This document shows, piece by piece, positions 1 through 7,586 of a stretch of DNA of 12,799 bases. The DNA is from JAHFUI01 sp041485905. GTDB taxonomy: Bacteria > Acidobacteriota > Vicinamibacteria > Vicinamibacterales > CAVVIG01. The stretch covers positions 1 to 12,799 of the forward strand of contig JBGPKK010000133.1 in NCBI GenBank assembly GCA_041485905.1, in the 5' to 3' direction. Below the pieces are notes generated by a model. The model had not been told where the DNA came from. It was given only the letters and a program-made list of their open reading frames with translations, and ran no database searches. Made by a program: the position numbers and the translations under genes. Each line of letters opens with the position of its first letter. The first letter of the stretch is position 1.

Positions 1-1224
1 GCGGTCGACATCGCCATGCGCGCGCTCGGACCCTATGCGGGCAGGCCGACCGCAAGCATTCTCGGGCGCGTCGAGCGCCTCGACCCGCTTCACGCCTCGC
101 TGATGAACGGCATCAGCTCCCACGTGTACGACTACGACGACACCACGCCGAAAAACTACAGCCACCCTTCGTCGCCGGTCGCGTCGGCGCTGTTTGCCTA
201 CGCGAGCGCGAATCCTGTTGGCGGGCGCGACTTCATGCACGCGTTCATTCTGGGATTCGAGGCGGAGTCGCGCGTCGGCAACGCGGTCTACCCGGCTCAC
301 TATGATGTCGGCTGGCACATCACCGGCACGGCAGGCGTGTTTGGGGCGGCGACTGCGATCGGCAGGCTCCTGGGCCTGTCGATTCAGGAAATGATCTGGG
401 CCGTCGGGCTCGCCGCCACCCAGGCGGCGGGCCTGCGCGAGATGTTCGGCTCCATGGCCAAGGCGTTTCATCCCGGCCGCGCGGCTCAGAACGGTTTCGC
501 GGCAGCCCTCCTCGCGCAAGCCGGCTTCACCGCCGGCGAACGCGGCATCGAGGGACCGCGAGGCTTCGCGGCGGTCCAAGCCGCCACCTTCGATCTGTCG
601 AAGATCACCGCCGGCCTCGGCATCGACTTCGACCTTCGCGTCAACACCTACAAGCCGTTCCCCTGCGGCATCGTCAATCACCCGACCATCGACGGCGCCA
701 TCCAGCTGCAACACGAGCACCGGCTCGATCCGCGGGCGATTGCGGCGGTGCGGCTTCGGGTCGCACCGTTAGTGCTCGATCTGTGTAATCAACAGAACAT
801 CACGCGCGGACTGCAGGGCAAATTCTCGGTCTACCACGGCGCGGCTGTCGGTCTGGTCCGCGGAAAAGCGGGCCTTCAGGAATACACTGACGAAGCCGTG
901 AACGACCCGCAGATCAAGCGCGTCAGGGAACGCGTCACGGCTGTGGGCGATCCGTCTGTCACGGAAGACCAGGCGCATATCGACGTGGATCTCGAGAACG
1001 GCGACAGGTTCAGCCGGTTCGTGGAAGCGTCGCTCGGCAACCTGCGACGCCCGATGAGCGATCGGCAGCTCGAGGATAAGTTCCGCGATCAGGCGGTGCG
1101 CGTACTGCCGGCCGCACAGGTGGACGCTCTCATTAACCTCTGCTGGCGGATCGATGATCTCGATGATGTCAGTGAGTTGATCAGCGTCGCGGTACCCGCA
1201 GGCCGCATCGCCGAGCCGGCTTGA
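1..1224 (+). CDS. MmgE/PrpD family protein, 5' truncated by the window edge
   Basis: The reading frame is open from base 1, so the ATG at base 16 is probably internal. About 407 residues are visible, and the family (2-methylcitrate dehydratase PrpD, cis-aconitate decarboxylase, iminodisuccinate epimerase) usually has about 450, so roughly 40-50 N-terminal residues are missing. Family features seen, numbered from the ATG at 16, are the MNGISSHVYDYDDT stretch near residue 30, a SHPSSPV motif near 50, GWHITGT near 100, the MAKAFHPGRAAQNG helix near 147 and YKPFPCGIVNHPTID near 212. Members act on small carboxylic acids in the cytoplasm as dehydratases, decarboxylases or epimerases. Sequence alone does not choose among these, and no prpB or prpC neighbour is present to support methylcitrate metabolism. 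The stop lies 6 bp from the stop of the convergent kinase gene. Family assignment is firm; the substrate is unknown. Confidence 0.9.
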   Translation, partial: AVDIAMRALGPYAGRPTASILGRVERLDPLHASLMNGISSHVYDYDDTTPKNYSHPSSPVASALFAYASANPVGGRDFMHAFILGFEAESRVGNAVYPAHYDVGWHITGTAGVFGAATAIGRLLGLSIQEMIWAVGLAATQAAGLREMFGSMAKAFHPGRAAQNGFAAALLAQAGFTAGERGIEGPRGFAAVQAATFDLSKITAGLGIDFDLRVNTYKPFPCGIVNHPTIDGAIQLQHEHRLDPRAIAAVRLRVAPLVLDLCNQQNITRGLQGKFSVYHGAAVGLVRGKAGLQEYTDEAVNDPQIKRVRERVTAVGDPSVTEDQAHIDVDLENGDRFSRFVEASLGNLRRPMSDRQLEDKFRDQAVRVLPAAQVDALINLCWRIDDLDDVSELISVAVPAGRIAEPA

Positions 1225-1230
1225 TTGACG

Positions 1231-3873
1231 CTACCGGGCCCTGACCGGCAGCTTGTCCGCCCAGTTGAGCACGACCGTCATCGGCGACGTGCCAGCGCGT
1301 GAGTTCGCTGACTTGATCATGATGAACCTGCCGTCTGCTGCGACGTCATAGGACGGCGGCTGACCGCCGCGTACGTAGTTGCTCTCAAACAGAAACGCCG
1401 CCGGTTTGAAGTTGAAGTCGGCGCGCGCCTCGATCGCGACCGCCATCAGCTTGGCGGCTTCGAGGTAGTAGAGCTCCTTGCCGCTTCGGGCCCAGACCGG
1501 TTCTGTGCCGCCATTCGGCGACAAGCGAACCGGAGCTCCGGGACCGGGGTACGGCCGCACCCAAATCTCACCTTGCCCGGTCGCGTCCGACACGTACGCC
1601 AGCCAGTGGCCATCCGGCGAGAGCGCTGCACCAGCCGCCCCCTCGGCCGCGGGCGTCTGGACGACCACCTGTGGTTCGCTCTTCGCACCAGGGGTAAGTC
1701 TGAAGATGTCCGGCGCGGTCGCCGCGCCATCGAGCCTGACGACCAGCAGCTCTCGGCCATCCCCGGACCAGCCATGCGGATGGAAATGCCCGTCGGGCGT
1801 GAGCGTCTCGGGCGCGCCGCCGCTGCCATCGGCCGGAAGGGATCGCAGTGGAACCGACGTTGTCTCATAGACGAGGCGCCGGCCATCCGGCGTCCACAAC
1901 GGGGCGTAGTGCTGACCGTCGAAGGTGATCTTGATCGGCGGTCGTCCCTGGATGTCGTACACCCACACGTCGCCGGCGACCACGAGCGCGAGCCGCCGGC
2001 CGTCGGGCGAAAGCCGTGGGAACTCGGCAGAGTCCAGGGGGTTGCTGACGAGCGCCGACAGCTCGCGACCGGTCCGATCGACCCACACCGGCGTGCCGGT
2101 GATCGCCTCGCCGCCTCGATAGGACAGTACCCCGTTCTCTGAGACGGAAAACGCCGCGCGGCCGTTGCCGCCGTACCGAACTTGTTCCGCAACCGGCACC
2201 GCCTCGCCCGTCAGTTCCGCCCGCGCCGCGTCGAACGGCCTCGCCATCAACGTCCCCTGTTGCACGAACAAGAGATACCCCGGAGGTGCATAGAGCGGCT
2301 TCGAGTCTGCGTTGAACAAGCGCTTGGTTTCCGGCGAATCGAGCGACCCGACCGACGCGGCATTGTTCGGCTCGGCCACGAACACAAAGCGCCGGCCGTC
2401 GGGGAGAAACTGTGGCCAGCGGTGCGATATCTCCTTGCGCGAGGCGTCCAGCTTCGTCACGGGCGTGGCCTGGCCGCCGGCCGACGAGACGCGAACGAGC
2501 CCCGAGGCGGTGGAAGCTGCGAACAGGATGGTTCCCTCCCGATTCCACGTCCCGCCCTCCCCGGCGTTGGCGTCACAGAGGATCTGTGGTGGGCCGCCGG
2601 CGACGTCGATTTTTTTCAGCTTCCCGGCCGCGAAAAAGCCGACGGATCGACTGTCGGGTGACCAGAAGGGAAAAAGGCCTCCCTCCGTCCCGGGCAGCGG
2701 CCGCGCGACCAGCGCGTCCAGATCGCGAATCCAGAGGAGCAGCGCTCCTCCCGGCACGCGCTGCCCCATGAACACGATCAGGCGCCCGTCCGGCGACACG
2801 GCCTGGGCGGGCGCGTAGCCGCTGCCCCCCGAGAAGACGACGCCATCGGGCGGTGTGACGGTGAAGCGAACCGTCGCGGGGGTCGGCGGCGCCTCGCGGA
2901 GGTGCGCGACGACGAACGGAACCGCCGCGATCGCGACGAGTGTGGCCACGAGCCAGGCGAGCCGTTCGCGCCACACCGATCGGCCCGCCCCTGGGGCGGC
3001 GGACGAAGGCAGCGGCCGATCCGCGCCTTCGAGCTCGATGCGTGCGTCACCGATGTCGCGCAGCCGCTCACGCGCGTCCTTCTTCAGGCAGCGCTGAACC
3101 AGCTCCACGACGCGCGGCGGCGTCTCGGGCGGCAACGTGGCCCACACCGGTTCCTTGTGGATGACGGCGCCCATCGTGTCGGTCACGTCTTCGCCGTCAA
3201 AAGCGCGCGTGCCGGTGAGCATCTCGTACAGCACGGCGCCGAACGCCCAGATATCGGCGCGTTTGTCGACCACCTTGCCGCGTGCCTGTTCGGGTGCCAT
3301 GTACGCGGCTGTGCCGAGGATCACGCCCACCCTCGTCGCGGCGGGCGTCGAGAGCGTCGGCGAGCGTGTCAGATCCGGACTGCTCGTCGCGGGGTCGAGC
3401 GCCTTCGCCAGCCCGAAGTCGAGGACCTTCACTGCCCCGTCAGACCGCACCTTGATGTTCGCCGGCTTCAGATCGCGATGGACGATCCCCTGGTCGTGCG
3501 CGGCCTCGAGCGCGTCGGCGATCTGACGGGCGATCGGCCGGGCCTCGTGAAACGGAATCGCGCCTTCGGCAATCCGATCGGCGAGCGTCGGCCCCTCGAC
3601 CAGCTCCAGGGCCAGCGCCAGCACGCCATCGACTTCCTCAAGGCCGTAAATGGCGGCGATGTTCGGATGATTGAGCGAGGCGAGCACCTGCGCCTCACGC
3701 TTGAAACGCGCGAGGCGGTCCGGATCGAGCGCAAACGCATCCGGCAGGATCTTCAGGGCGATGTCGCGCTGCAGCTTGGAATCCCGCGCACGATAGACCT
3801 CTCCCATCCCTCCCGCGCCGATTGGAGCCTGAACTTCGTACGGGCCGAGTCGAGAGCCGACAGTCAGAGGCAC
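1231..3873 (-). CDS. Membrane-anchored Ser/Thr protein kinase with C-terminal PD40/TolB-like beta-propeller
   Basis: This 880-residue protein begins at GTG. The N-terminal PknB-like kinase domain (about residues 11-285) has the glycine-rich loop GAGGMGEV (19-26), ALK lysine 41, Glu60, HRDLKPAN (132-139, catalytic Asp134), DFG (152-154) and APE (193-195), so it should be active. A Ser/Thr-rich activation segment (about 163-185) is a likely autophosphorylation site. A proline/alanine-rich linker leads to one membrane helix (about 304-324). The outer 550 residues carry repeated SPDG-type PD40 blades, for example at AVSPDGRL, FWSPDSRS, RLSPDGRR, LWTPDGRR and ALSPDGHW. By family knowledge the kinase is cytoplasmic and the propeller is an exported sensor or protein-binding domain. 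Ligand and targets are unknown. A TATAAT hexamer lies 20 nt upstream of the GTG and no Shine-Dalgarno is seen. The gene stands alone, converging with the MmgE/PrpD gene. Confidence 0.95.
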   Translation of the reverse strand: MPLTVGSRLGPYEVQAPIGAGGMGEVYRARDSKLQRDIALKILPDAFALDPDRLARFKREAQVLASLNHPNIAAIYGLEEVDGVLALALELVEGPTLADRIAEGAIPFHEARPIARQIADALEAAHDQGIVHRDLKPANIKVRSDGAVKVLDFGLAKALDPATSSPDLTRSPTLSTPAATRVGVILGTAAYMAPEQARGKVVDKRADIWAFGAVLYEMLTGTRAFDGEDVTDTMGAVIHKEPVWATLPPETPPRVVELVQRCLKKDARERLRDIGDARIELEGADRPLPSSAAPGAGRSVWRERLAWLVATLVAIAAVPFVVAHLREAPPTPATVRFTVTPPDGVVFSGGSGYAPAQAVSPDGRLIVFMGQRVPGGALLLWIRDLDALVARPLPGTEGGLFPFWSPDSRSVGFFAAGKLKKIDVAGGPPQILCDANAGEGGTWNREGTILFAASTASGLVRVSSAGGQATPVTKLDASRKEISHRWPQFLPDGRRFVFVAEPNNAASVGSLDSPETKRLFNADSKPLYAPPGYLLFVQQGTLMARPFDAARAELTGEAVPVAEQVRYGGNGRAAFSVSENGVLSYRGGEAITGTPVWVDRTGRELSALVSNPLDSAEFPRLSPDGRRLALVVAGDVWVYDIQGRPPIKITFDGQHYAPLWTPDGRRLVYETTSVPLRSLPADGSGGAPETLTPDGHFHPHGWSGDGRELLVVRLDGAATAPDIFRLTPGAKSEPQVVVQTPAAEGAAGAALSPDGHWLAYVSDATGQGEIWVRPYPGPGAPVRLSPNGGTEPVWARSGKELYYLEAAKLMAVAIEARADFNFKPAAFLFESNYVRGGQPPSYDVAADGRFIMIKSANSRAGTSPMTVVLNWADKLPVRAR

Positions 3874-3893
3874 AGCGTTGTCAGAACGGCGCG

Positions 3894-3899
3894 ATTATA
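3894..3899 (-). promoter_or_regulatory. Candidate -10 box of the kinase gene
   Basis: The minus strand reads a perfect TATAAT here, ending 20 nt before the GTG at 3873. Transcription would start near 3887, leaving a leader of about 14 nt without a recognisable Shine-Dalgarno. No good TTGACA-like hexamer lies 16-18 nt upstream: the 17-nt-spaced hexamer is AGGTCC. This is a candidate only, because a six-base match can arise by chance. Confidence 0.45.
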
Positions 3900-3912
3900 A
3901 GCCAGACGTTTA

Positions 3913-3947
3913 CGGCGGACCTCATCTAGCAGGTGAACGGCGGACCT
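3913..3947. repeat. Extra 10-bp direct repeat next to the palindromic element
   Basis: CGGCGGACCT occurs at 3913-3922 and again at 3938-3947, where it forms the left part of the perfect palindrome of the neighbouring element. The first copy is followed by CATCTAGC and then AGGT, which could be the worn remains of another hairpin. I read this as a degraded extra unit on the kinase side of the element. It also overlaps the region where a -35 box for the kinase would lie. Confidence 0.5.
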
Positions 3948-3999
3948 TATAAGGTCCGCCCTACGTACCGTACGTAGGCCGGACCCTACTGAGTCCGGC
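3939..3999. repeat. Compound palindromic (REP/BIME-like) element A
   Basis: Hairpin 1 is a perfect 22-bp palindrome at 3939-3960 with arms GGCGGACCTT and AAGGTCCGCC around AT. The centre, 3960-3978, is an inverted repeat of CCTACGTAC and GTACGTAGG about one base; allowing one mismatch its arms extend to 15 bp (3954-3984). Hairpin 2 has arms GCCGGAC (3978-3984) and GTCCGGC (3993-3999). CTAC follows hairpin 1 and GTAG precedes hairpin 2, so each hairpin has a GTAG foot on one strand. The element begins 4 nt after the stop of the MFS gene and ends 65 nt before the kinase start. It has no T-tract, so it is not a typical intrinsic terminator. Confidence 0.8.
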
Positions 4000-4003
4000 G
4001 AGC

Positions 4004-5278
4004 TTAGTCCAGCGTAACGAACCACTTCAGCGACCAGGACAGCCCCGTTGCCAGAAGCAGGAAGCCGGCCATGGCGCCAAGTCCCGCCGTGAACGAGCCG
4101 GTGCGATCGGTCAGCCATCCCATCAGGTACGGTCCGACGAACCCGCCCATCGTGCCGATAGAGTTGATGAACGCGAGGCCGCCGGCCGCGGCCAGGCCCG
4201 TGAGAAAGCGCGGCGGAATCGTCCAGAAGATCCCCCGCGCGGCGTTGATGCCGGTGAGCGCCACGGTCACGCCCGTGAGCGACACCCAGAAATTCGCCGA
4301 TGCGATCGCGCCGACGAACCCGACCGCGGAGACCAGGCACGCCGTCGCGAGGTTGGCGATCTTTCCCCCGTGCCGGTCGACGTGGCCCGCCCACACGATC
4401 ATCCCGGCCGCGGCGACGACGTAGCATCCGCTCGAGACGAATCCGACCTGAACATTCGACAGGTTCCCGAGCTTGATGATCTGCGGCAGAAACAGGCCGA
4501 CGCCGTAGGAACCGACGAGGAATCCAAACTGTACGCCCGCCAGGATCAACACGCGCACGTCCTTGAGCGCGGGCAGGAGATGTCGCACCTCCTTCTCGCG
4601 CCGTTCGCCCGCGATTCGTTCGCGCACCGCCTGGCGTTCCCTCTGCGTGAGCCAGTCGGCGTGCTCCGGCCCGTCGGCGAGGAACTTCAGCATGCCGAAA
4701 CCCACCAGCACGACCGGCAGACCTTCGAGGAGGAACAGCCATTTCCAGCCGGCGAGGCCGGCCAGGCCGTCCATCTTCAGCAGGTAGCCCGACACAGGAC
4801 CCGCGACGACCGAGGAGATCGGAACCGCGACCATGAACCAGGCGATCATCCGCGTTCGGTACTCGGACGGAAACCACGTGCCGAGATAGAAAGCCACTCC
4901 TGGAAAAAAGCCCGCCTCTGCGACTCCGAGCAGGAAACGCAGCACGTACAAACTCGTGGGGCCAGTCACGAAGATGGTCGCCGCGGAGACCAACCCCCAG
5001 GTGATCATGATCCGCGACAGCCAGATTCGCGGACCGAGGCGGTAGAGCGCGATGTTGCTGGGAACTTCGAAGAAGCAGTACCCGAGAAAGAAAATTCCGG
5101 CGGCTCTGCCGAATTGCGTCGCCGTCAACCCGATCTCCCGGTTCATCGTCAACGCGGCAAAGCCCACGTTGTTGCGATCGAGATAGTTCAGGATGTACCC
5201 GGCGATCAGCAGCGGCATCAGCCGCCAGGCGATTTTGATGAAGACGCGGTTGTCGGGCGCGGTGTCGGCGATCGTCAC
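4004..5278 (-). CDS. MFS transporter, anion:cation symporter (ACS)-type
   Basis: This is a 424-residue inner-membrane carrier with about 12 hydrophobic segments and a charged central loop (about 200-238) between its two six-helix halves. The YLDRNNVGFAALTM stretch (32-45), GRAAGIFFLGYCFFEVPSN (57-75) and EAGFFPGVAFYLGTWFP (121-137) are typical of the ACS family, which imports organic anions such as tartrate, glucarate, phthalate or hydroxyphenylacetate with protons. The substrate here is unknown. I place the start at GTG 5278 because it overlaps the upstream stop as GTGA and leaves the usual short N-terminus before the first helix. A longer frame reaching 5422 would add an arginine-rich, non-family extension lying inside the preceding gene. 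It is the last gene of the four-gene operon, and element A follows its stop. Confidence 0.92.
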   Translation of the reverse strand: MTIADTAPDNRVFIKIAWRLMPLLIAGYILNYLDRNNVGFAALTMNREIGLTATQFGRAAGIFFLGYCFFEVPSNIALYRLGPRIWLSRIMITWGLVSAATIFVTGPTSLYVLRFLLGVAEAGFFPGVAFYLGTWFPSEYRTRMIAWFMVAVPISSVVAGPVSGYLLKMDGLAGLAGWKWLFLLEGLPVVLVGFGMLKFLADGPEHADWLTQRERQAVRERIAGERREKEVRHLLPALKDVRVLILAGVQFGFLVGSYGVGLFLPQIIKLGNLSNVQVGFVSSGCYVVAAAGMIVWAGHVDRHGGKIANLATACLVSAVGFVGAIASANFWVSLTGVTVALTGINAARGIFWTIPPRFLTGLAAAGGLAFINSIGTMGGFVGPYLMGWLTDRTGSFTAGLGAMAGFLLLATGLSWSLKWFVTLD

Positions 5279-6513
5279 CGCGGTGCCGGGAGCCGCTCGC
5301 CGCCGGGCTCGAGTTGCACACCGAAGGTATTCAACGACATCGACACCATGCGGTATCCGCCGGTGGTGATCAGCAGATCGAGCAACTGCTTTGCGTTCAA
5401 CTGCACAGCCAGCGCCTGCCACGTGGAATCGGAGATGGTATCGTCAGCGTACAGCTCGTCAACCGCACGCAGCAGATTGTCCGGAAGAGAATCCGCTCCC
5501 GCCTGGGGCCCTGCGATGATGTGATCCACGTCCGCGGCTGTCATCCCCGCCCGTCGTCCGGCGGGCGCGTGCGTGGCCCACTCGTAATCGGACCGGCAGA
5601 GCCAGCCGATGCGCATAATCAACAGCTCGCGAGCTCGGGCATCAAGCGTGGCCTGGAGCCGGATGTACTCCGACAGAAGCTGCCGGGGCGCGTACATCTT
5701 CGGGTGCTGCGCGTACGTGCGATACACCGCCGCCACCGCGCGACCCGATCCGGAGGGATCCAGCATCGCCCGCACGTCCGCGTCCCACTTCGCTGGATCC
5801 AGCGCGTCGATGCGCGCCTTCTTCCCTATCAAGCGTTCGTCGCTCTTGACCACAGCGACCCGCCGCGCGACGTCTGCCGGCAGGCGATCGGCGAGCCCGA
5901 TCTCGACCTGCACGCCGACTGCATTCACCACCTCCGACAGCATGGTGAATTCGGCGACGGTAAACACGGCATCCATCATCTGATGCGTGTCGTAGCGTGC
6001 GATCAGCCCGTTCCAGGTACTGTCACTCACAAATGCGTTGACGTGGAGCTCGTCGGCCGCGCGAAGGAGCACGGATTCGAACCGGTCCCACCCAGGCGCG
6101 TCCGGCCCGGCGGCAATCCGCCGCAGTTCCCCGGCGGCGAGGCCCGCCTTCCTGGCCGTCGGTGCGTGATGCGCCCATTGGTACTCGGAGCGGCACAGCC
6201 AGGCGGTGCGAAGAATCAGCAGCTCGCGATGACGCGGGGAAAGGGTCGATTCGCTCGAGATGTAGTTGGCAAACGGAAGGACACCTTTCACGAGGTCCGG
6301 ATGATTAAGAAAGGTGCGGAAATCGTTCGCCACGTTCGCGAAGTTCGCGACGTTCGTCACGTTGTTCACGGGGCCGTCACGCCCGTAGGTTTTCACCAGT
6401 TCCCGGTGGAGGTCGGTCCACTGACCTTCAGGGAGCGGGAGAATCCGCGGCGTCGGCAGCGTGCCGGCGAACAAGGCCATTAAGGCCACCGCCGCAACGG
6501 CTGGAAGCTTCAC
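5275..6513 (-). CDS. Exported protein with two carboxymuconolactone-decarboxylase-like domains
   Basis: The protein has 412 residues. The start is GTG 6513: it overlaps the preceding stop as GTGA, follows purine-rich GAAGAGAAGAA, and opens with a signal-like segment (KLPAVAAVALMALFAG). The upstream extension to 6678 is arginine-rich and lies inside the neighbouring gene. Two homologous CMD/AhpD-like domains follow, about residues 70-205 and 268-402. Each has a REL(L)I(L/M)R helix, then WLCRSEYQWAHHA (105-117) or WLCRSDYEWATHA (304-316), then an AGL or AGM step and a DELH or DELY helix. Each has one Cys (C107, C306), not the CxxC of AhpD, so peroxiredoxin reduction by that mechanism is unlikely. 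The family covers decarboxylation of muconolactone-type acids and oxidoreductive roles; the reaction here is unknown. Residues 49-64 are an odd Asn-rich tripeptide repeat. Confidence 0.88.
   Translation of the reverse strand: MKLPAVAAVALMALFAGTLPTPRILPLPEGQWTDLHRELVKTYGRDGPVNNVTNVANFANVANDFRTFLNHPDLVKGVLPFANYISSESTLSPRHRELLILRTAWLCRSEYQWAHHAPTARKAGLAAGELRRIAAGPDAPGWDRFESVLLRAADELHVNAFVSDSTWNGLIARYDTHQMMDAVFTVAEFTMLSEVVNAVGVQVEIGLADRLPADVARRVAVVKSDERLIGKKARIDALDPAKWDADVRAMLDPSGSGRAVAAVYRTYAQHPKMYAPRQLLSEYIRLQATLDARARELLIMRIGWLCRSDYEWATHAPAGRRAGMTAADVDHIIAGPQAGADSLPDNLLRAVDELYADDTISDSTWQALAVQLNAKQLLDLLITTGGYRMVSMSLNTFGVQLEPGGERLPAPR
6324..6368. repeat. Degenerate 9-bp tandem repeat, five units, inside the CMD gene
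   Basis: The plus strand reads CGTTCGCCA, CGTTCGCGA, AGTTCGCGA, CGTTCGTCA and CGTTGTTCA in succession. Because the unit is three codons long, it stays in frame and encodes tripeptides of the form (A/T/N)N(V/F), about residues 49-63, between the signal peptide and the first CMD domain. It looks like a small expandable minisatellite in a linker. Confidence 0.8.
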
Positions 6514-7586
6514 TTCTTCTCTTCGGCGCGCGCGGCGCTGAGGATGTTCCGCAACCCGTAATTCCCTTCGTGGCACGCGTACTCGAACGGTTGCTGGCTC
6601 TGATCCTTCTTCGTCAGGTTCATCGCGAAGGTCCACGGCCGGACCCACGTGGACGGATCGTTGGCGGTCACCGACCACTCGACCGTGTTCGGACCGACCG
6701 GCTTGAAGCGTTCAATCAACCGCAGCGTCGCGCCATCGGCGCCGCGGTACGCCGTCTGATCCTTGAAGTTGGTCGTTTCAACGACGAGCGTATCGCCTTC
6801 CCAATGGCCACGCGCGTCGCCCATGTAGGTCCGGATGGTCTTTCCCACGTGCGGGCGGGCGTCGAGGGGAATGACCCGCGTTTCGTGGATCATCTCGTAG
6901 CGGATCGCGACGAATCCCGGACCCTGGTGAATCTGATACGAGCTGCCGTAGATCGCCGGCATCATCGAACCCGGCAGACCGCGGGAGATGCACTGGTCGT
7001 ACAAGCTGCGGTCCTCGTACGAATCGGCGGGGCCGCGGCCGCTCAGTCGCCGCGCGTCGGCGCGTGCCGCCGCCCGCTGCAGCCCTTCGGGCGTCTGCGG
7101 GGGAATCTTACCGTCCGTCGGATCGACGACGAGCCACGCGCGGCTGTTCTGGGCGTTCAGCGTCTCCCACCAGAACAACTGCGGATTGGGCTGATCGGAC
7201 TGCCTGACTGCGTTTTCGATCGTCGCCTCTCGTCGTACCTGCTGGAGCCTGGTCAATTCCGCGCCGGTGATGTCCTCGAGCCGCCGCCCTTCGAACTCGG
7301 CGGGTCTCTCGAAGGGAATGCCCGCCTCGTCGCTGTTCGTGTACACGCCGGAGATGTCCACGTCGCCCCACGGCGTGCGTGCCGGCTTCCAGTTCCTGGG
7401 CACCGGCCCTGCTTCAGCGGTCGCGGCGGCCCTCTTTTTCAAGGCGTCGGCAACTTCGCGAATCAGCTTGCGGTTCTGCTCCTGCCGCTCCTGCGGCGAC
7501 TGGGCCGCCAGTCGGACAGGAGCCAGCGAGACGGCGGCGCCCACGATTGCCAACGCCGCCAGCCACGCGTTCATATGATTCTTCAT
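6510..7586 (-). CDS. Secreted protein of unknown function (paralog 2 of a tandem pair)
   Basis: The protein has 358 residues. An N-terminal signal peptide (hydrophobic 8-28) probably ends after LAA, before QSPQ. A charged helical stretch (30-58) leads to NWKPARTPWGDVDISGVY (65-82). Other landmarks are FWWETLNAQNSRAWLV (138-153), the RGLPGSMMPAIYGSSYQI stretch (202-219), MIHETRVIPLD (232-242) and the GHWEGDTLVVETTNF stretch (260-274). The mature protein has exactly two cysteines, C199 and C338, both kept in the paralog, suggesting a disulfide in the periplasm. I recognise the type as a secreted family common in Acidobacteriota and usually left hypothetical; I assign no reaction. The ATG overlaps the stop of the preceding paralog as ATGA, and the stop overlaps the CMD start as GTGA, so expression should be translationally coupled. 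An in-frame ATG at 7574 is a weaker alternative start. Confidence 0.88.
   Translation of the reverse strand: MKNHMNAWLAALAIVGAAVSLAPVRLAAQSPQERQEQNRKLIREVADALKKRAAATAEAGPVPRNWKPARTPWGDVDISGVYTNSDEAGIPFERPAEFEGRRLEDITGAELTRLQQVRREATIENAVRQSDQPNPQLFWWETLNAQNSRAWLVVDPTDGKIPPQTPEGLQRAAARADARRLSGRGPADSYEDRSLYDQCISRGLPGSMMPAIYGSSYQIHQGPGFVAIRYEMIHETRVIPLDARPHVGKTIRTYMGDARGHWEGDTLVVETTNFKDQTAYRGADGATLRLIERFKPVGPNTVEWSVTANDPSTWVRPWTFAMNLTKKDQSQQPFEYACHEGNYGLRNILSAARAEEKK

Noticed and set aside
2902..3900. 332-codon open frame on the plus strand across the kinase domain
   Set aside because: It is antisense to the intact kinase and has no recognisable motifs or ribosome-binding site.
3864..5321. 485-codon open frame on the minus strand overlapping the MFS gene in another frame
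   Set aside because: Its translation is arginine-rich with no domain, while the overlapping frame gives a clear 12-helix ACS transporter. It is a GC-rich shadow.
5279..5422. Longer N-terminus for the MFS transporter from an upstream start at 5422
   Set aside because: The extra 48 residues lie inside the CMD gene, are arginine-rich and unlike the family. GTG 5278 makes a GTGA junction.
6514..6678. Longer N-terminus for the CMD protein from 6678
   Set aside because: The extension is charged, overlaps the preceding gene and would bury the signal segment. GTG 6513 has a purine-rich site and a GTGA junction.
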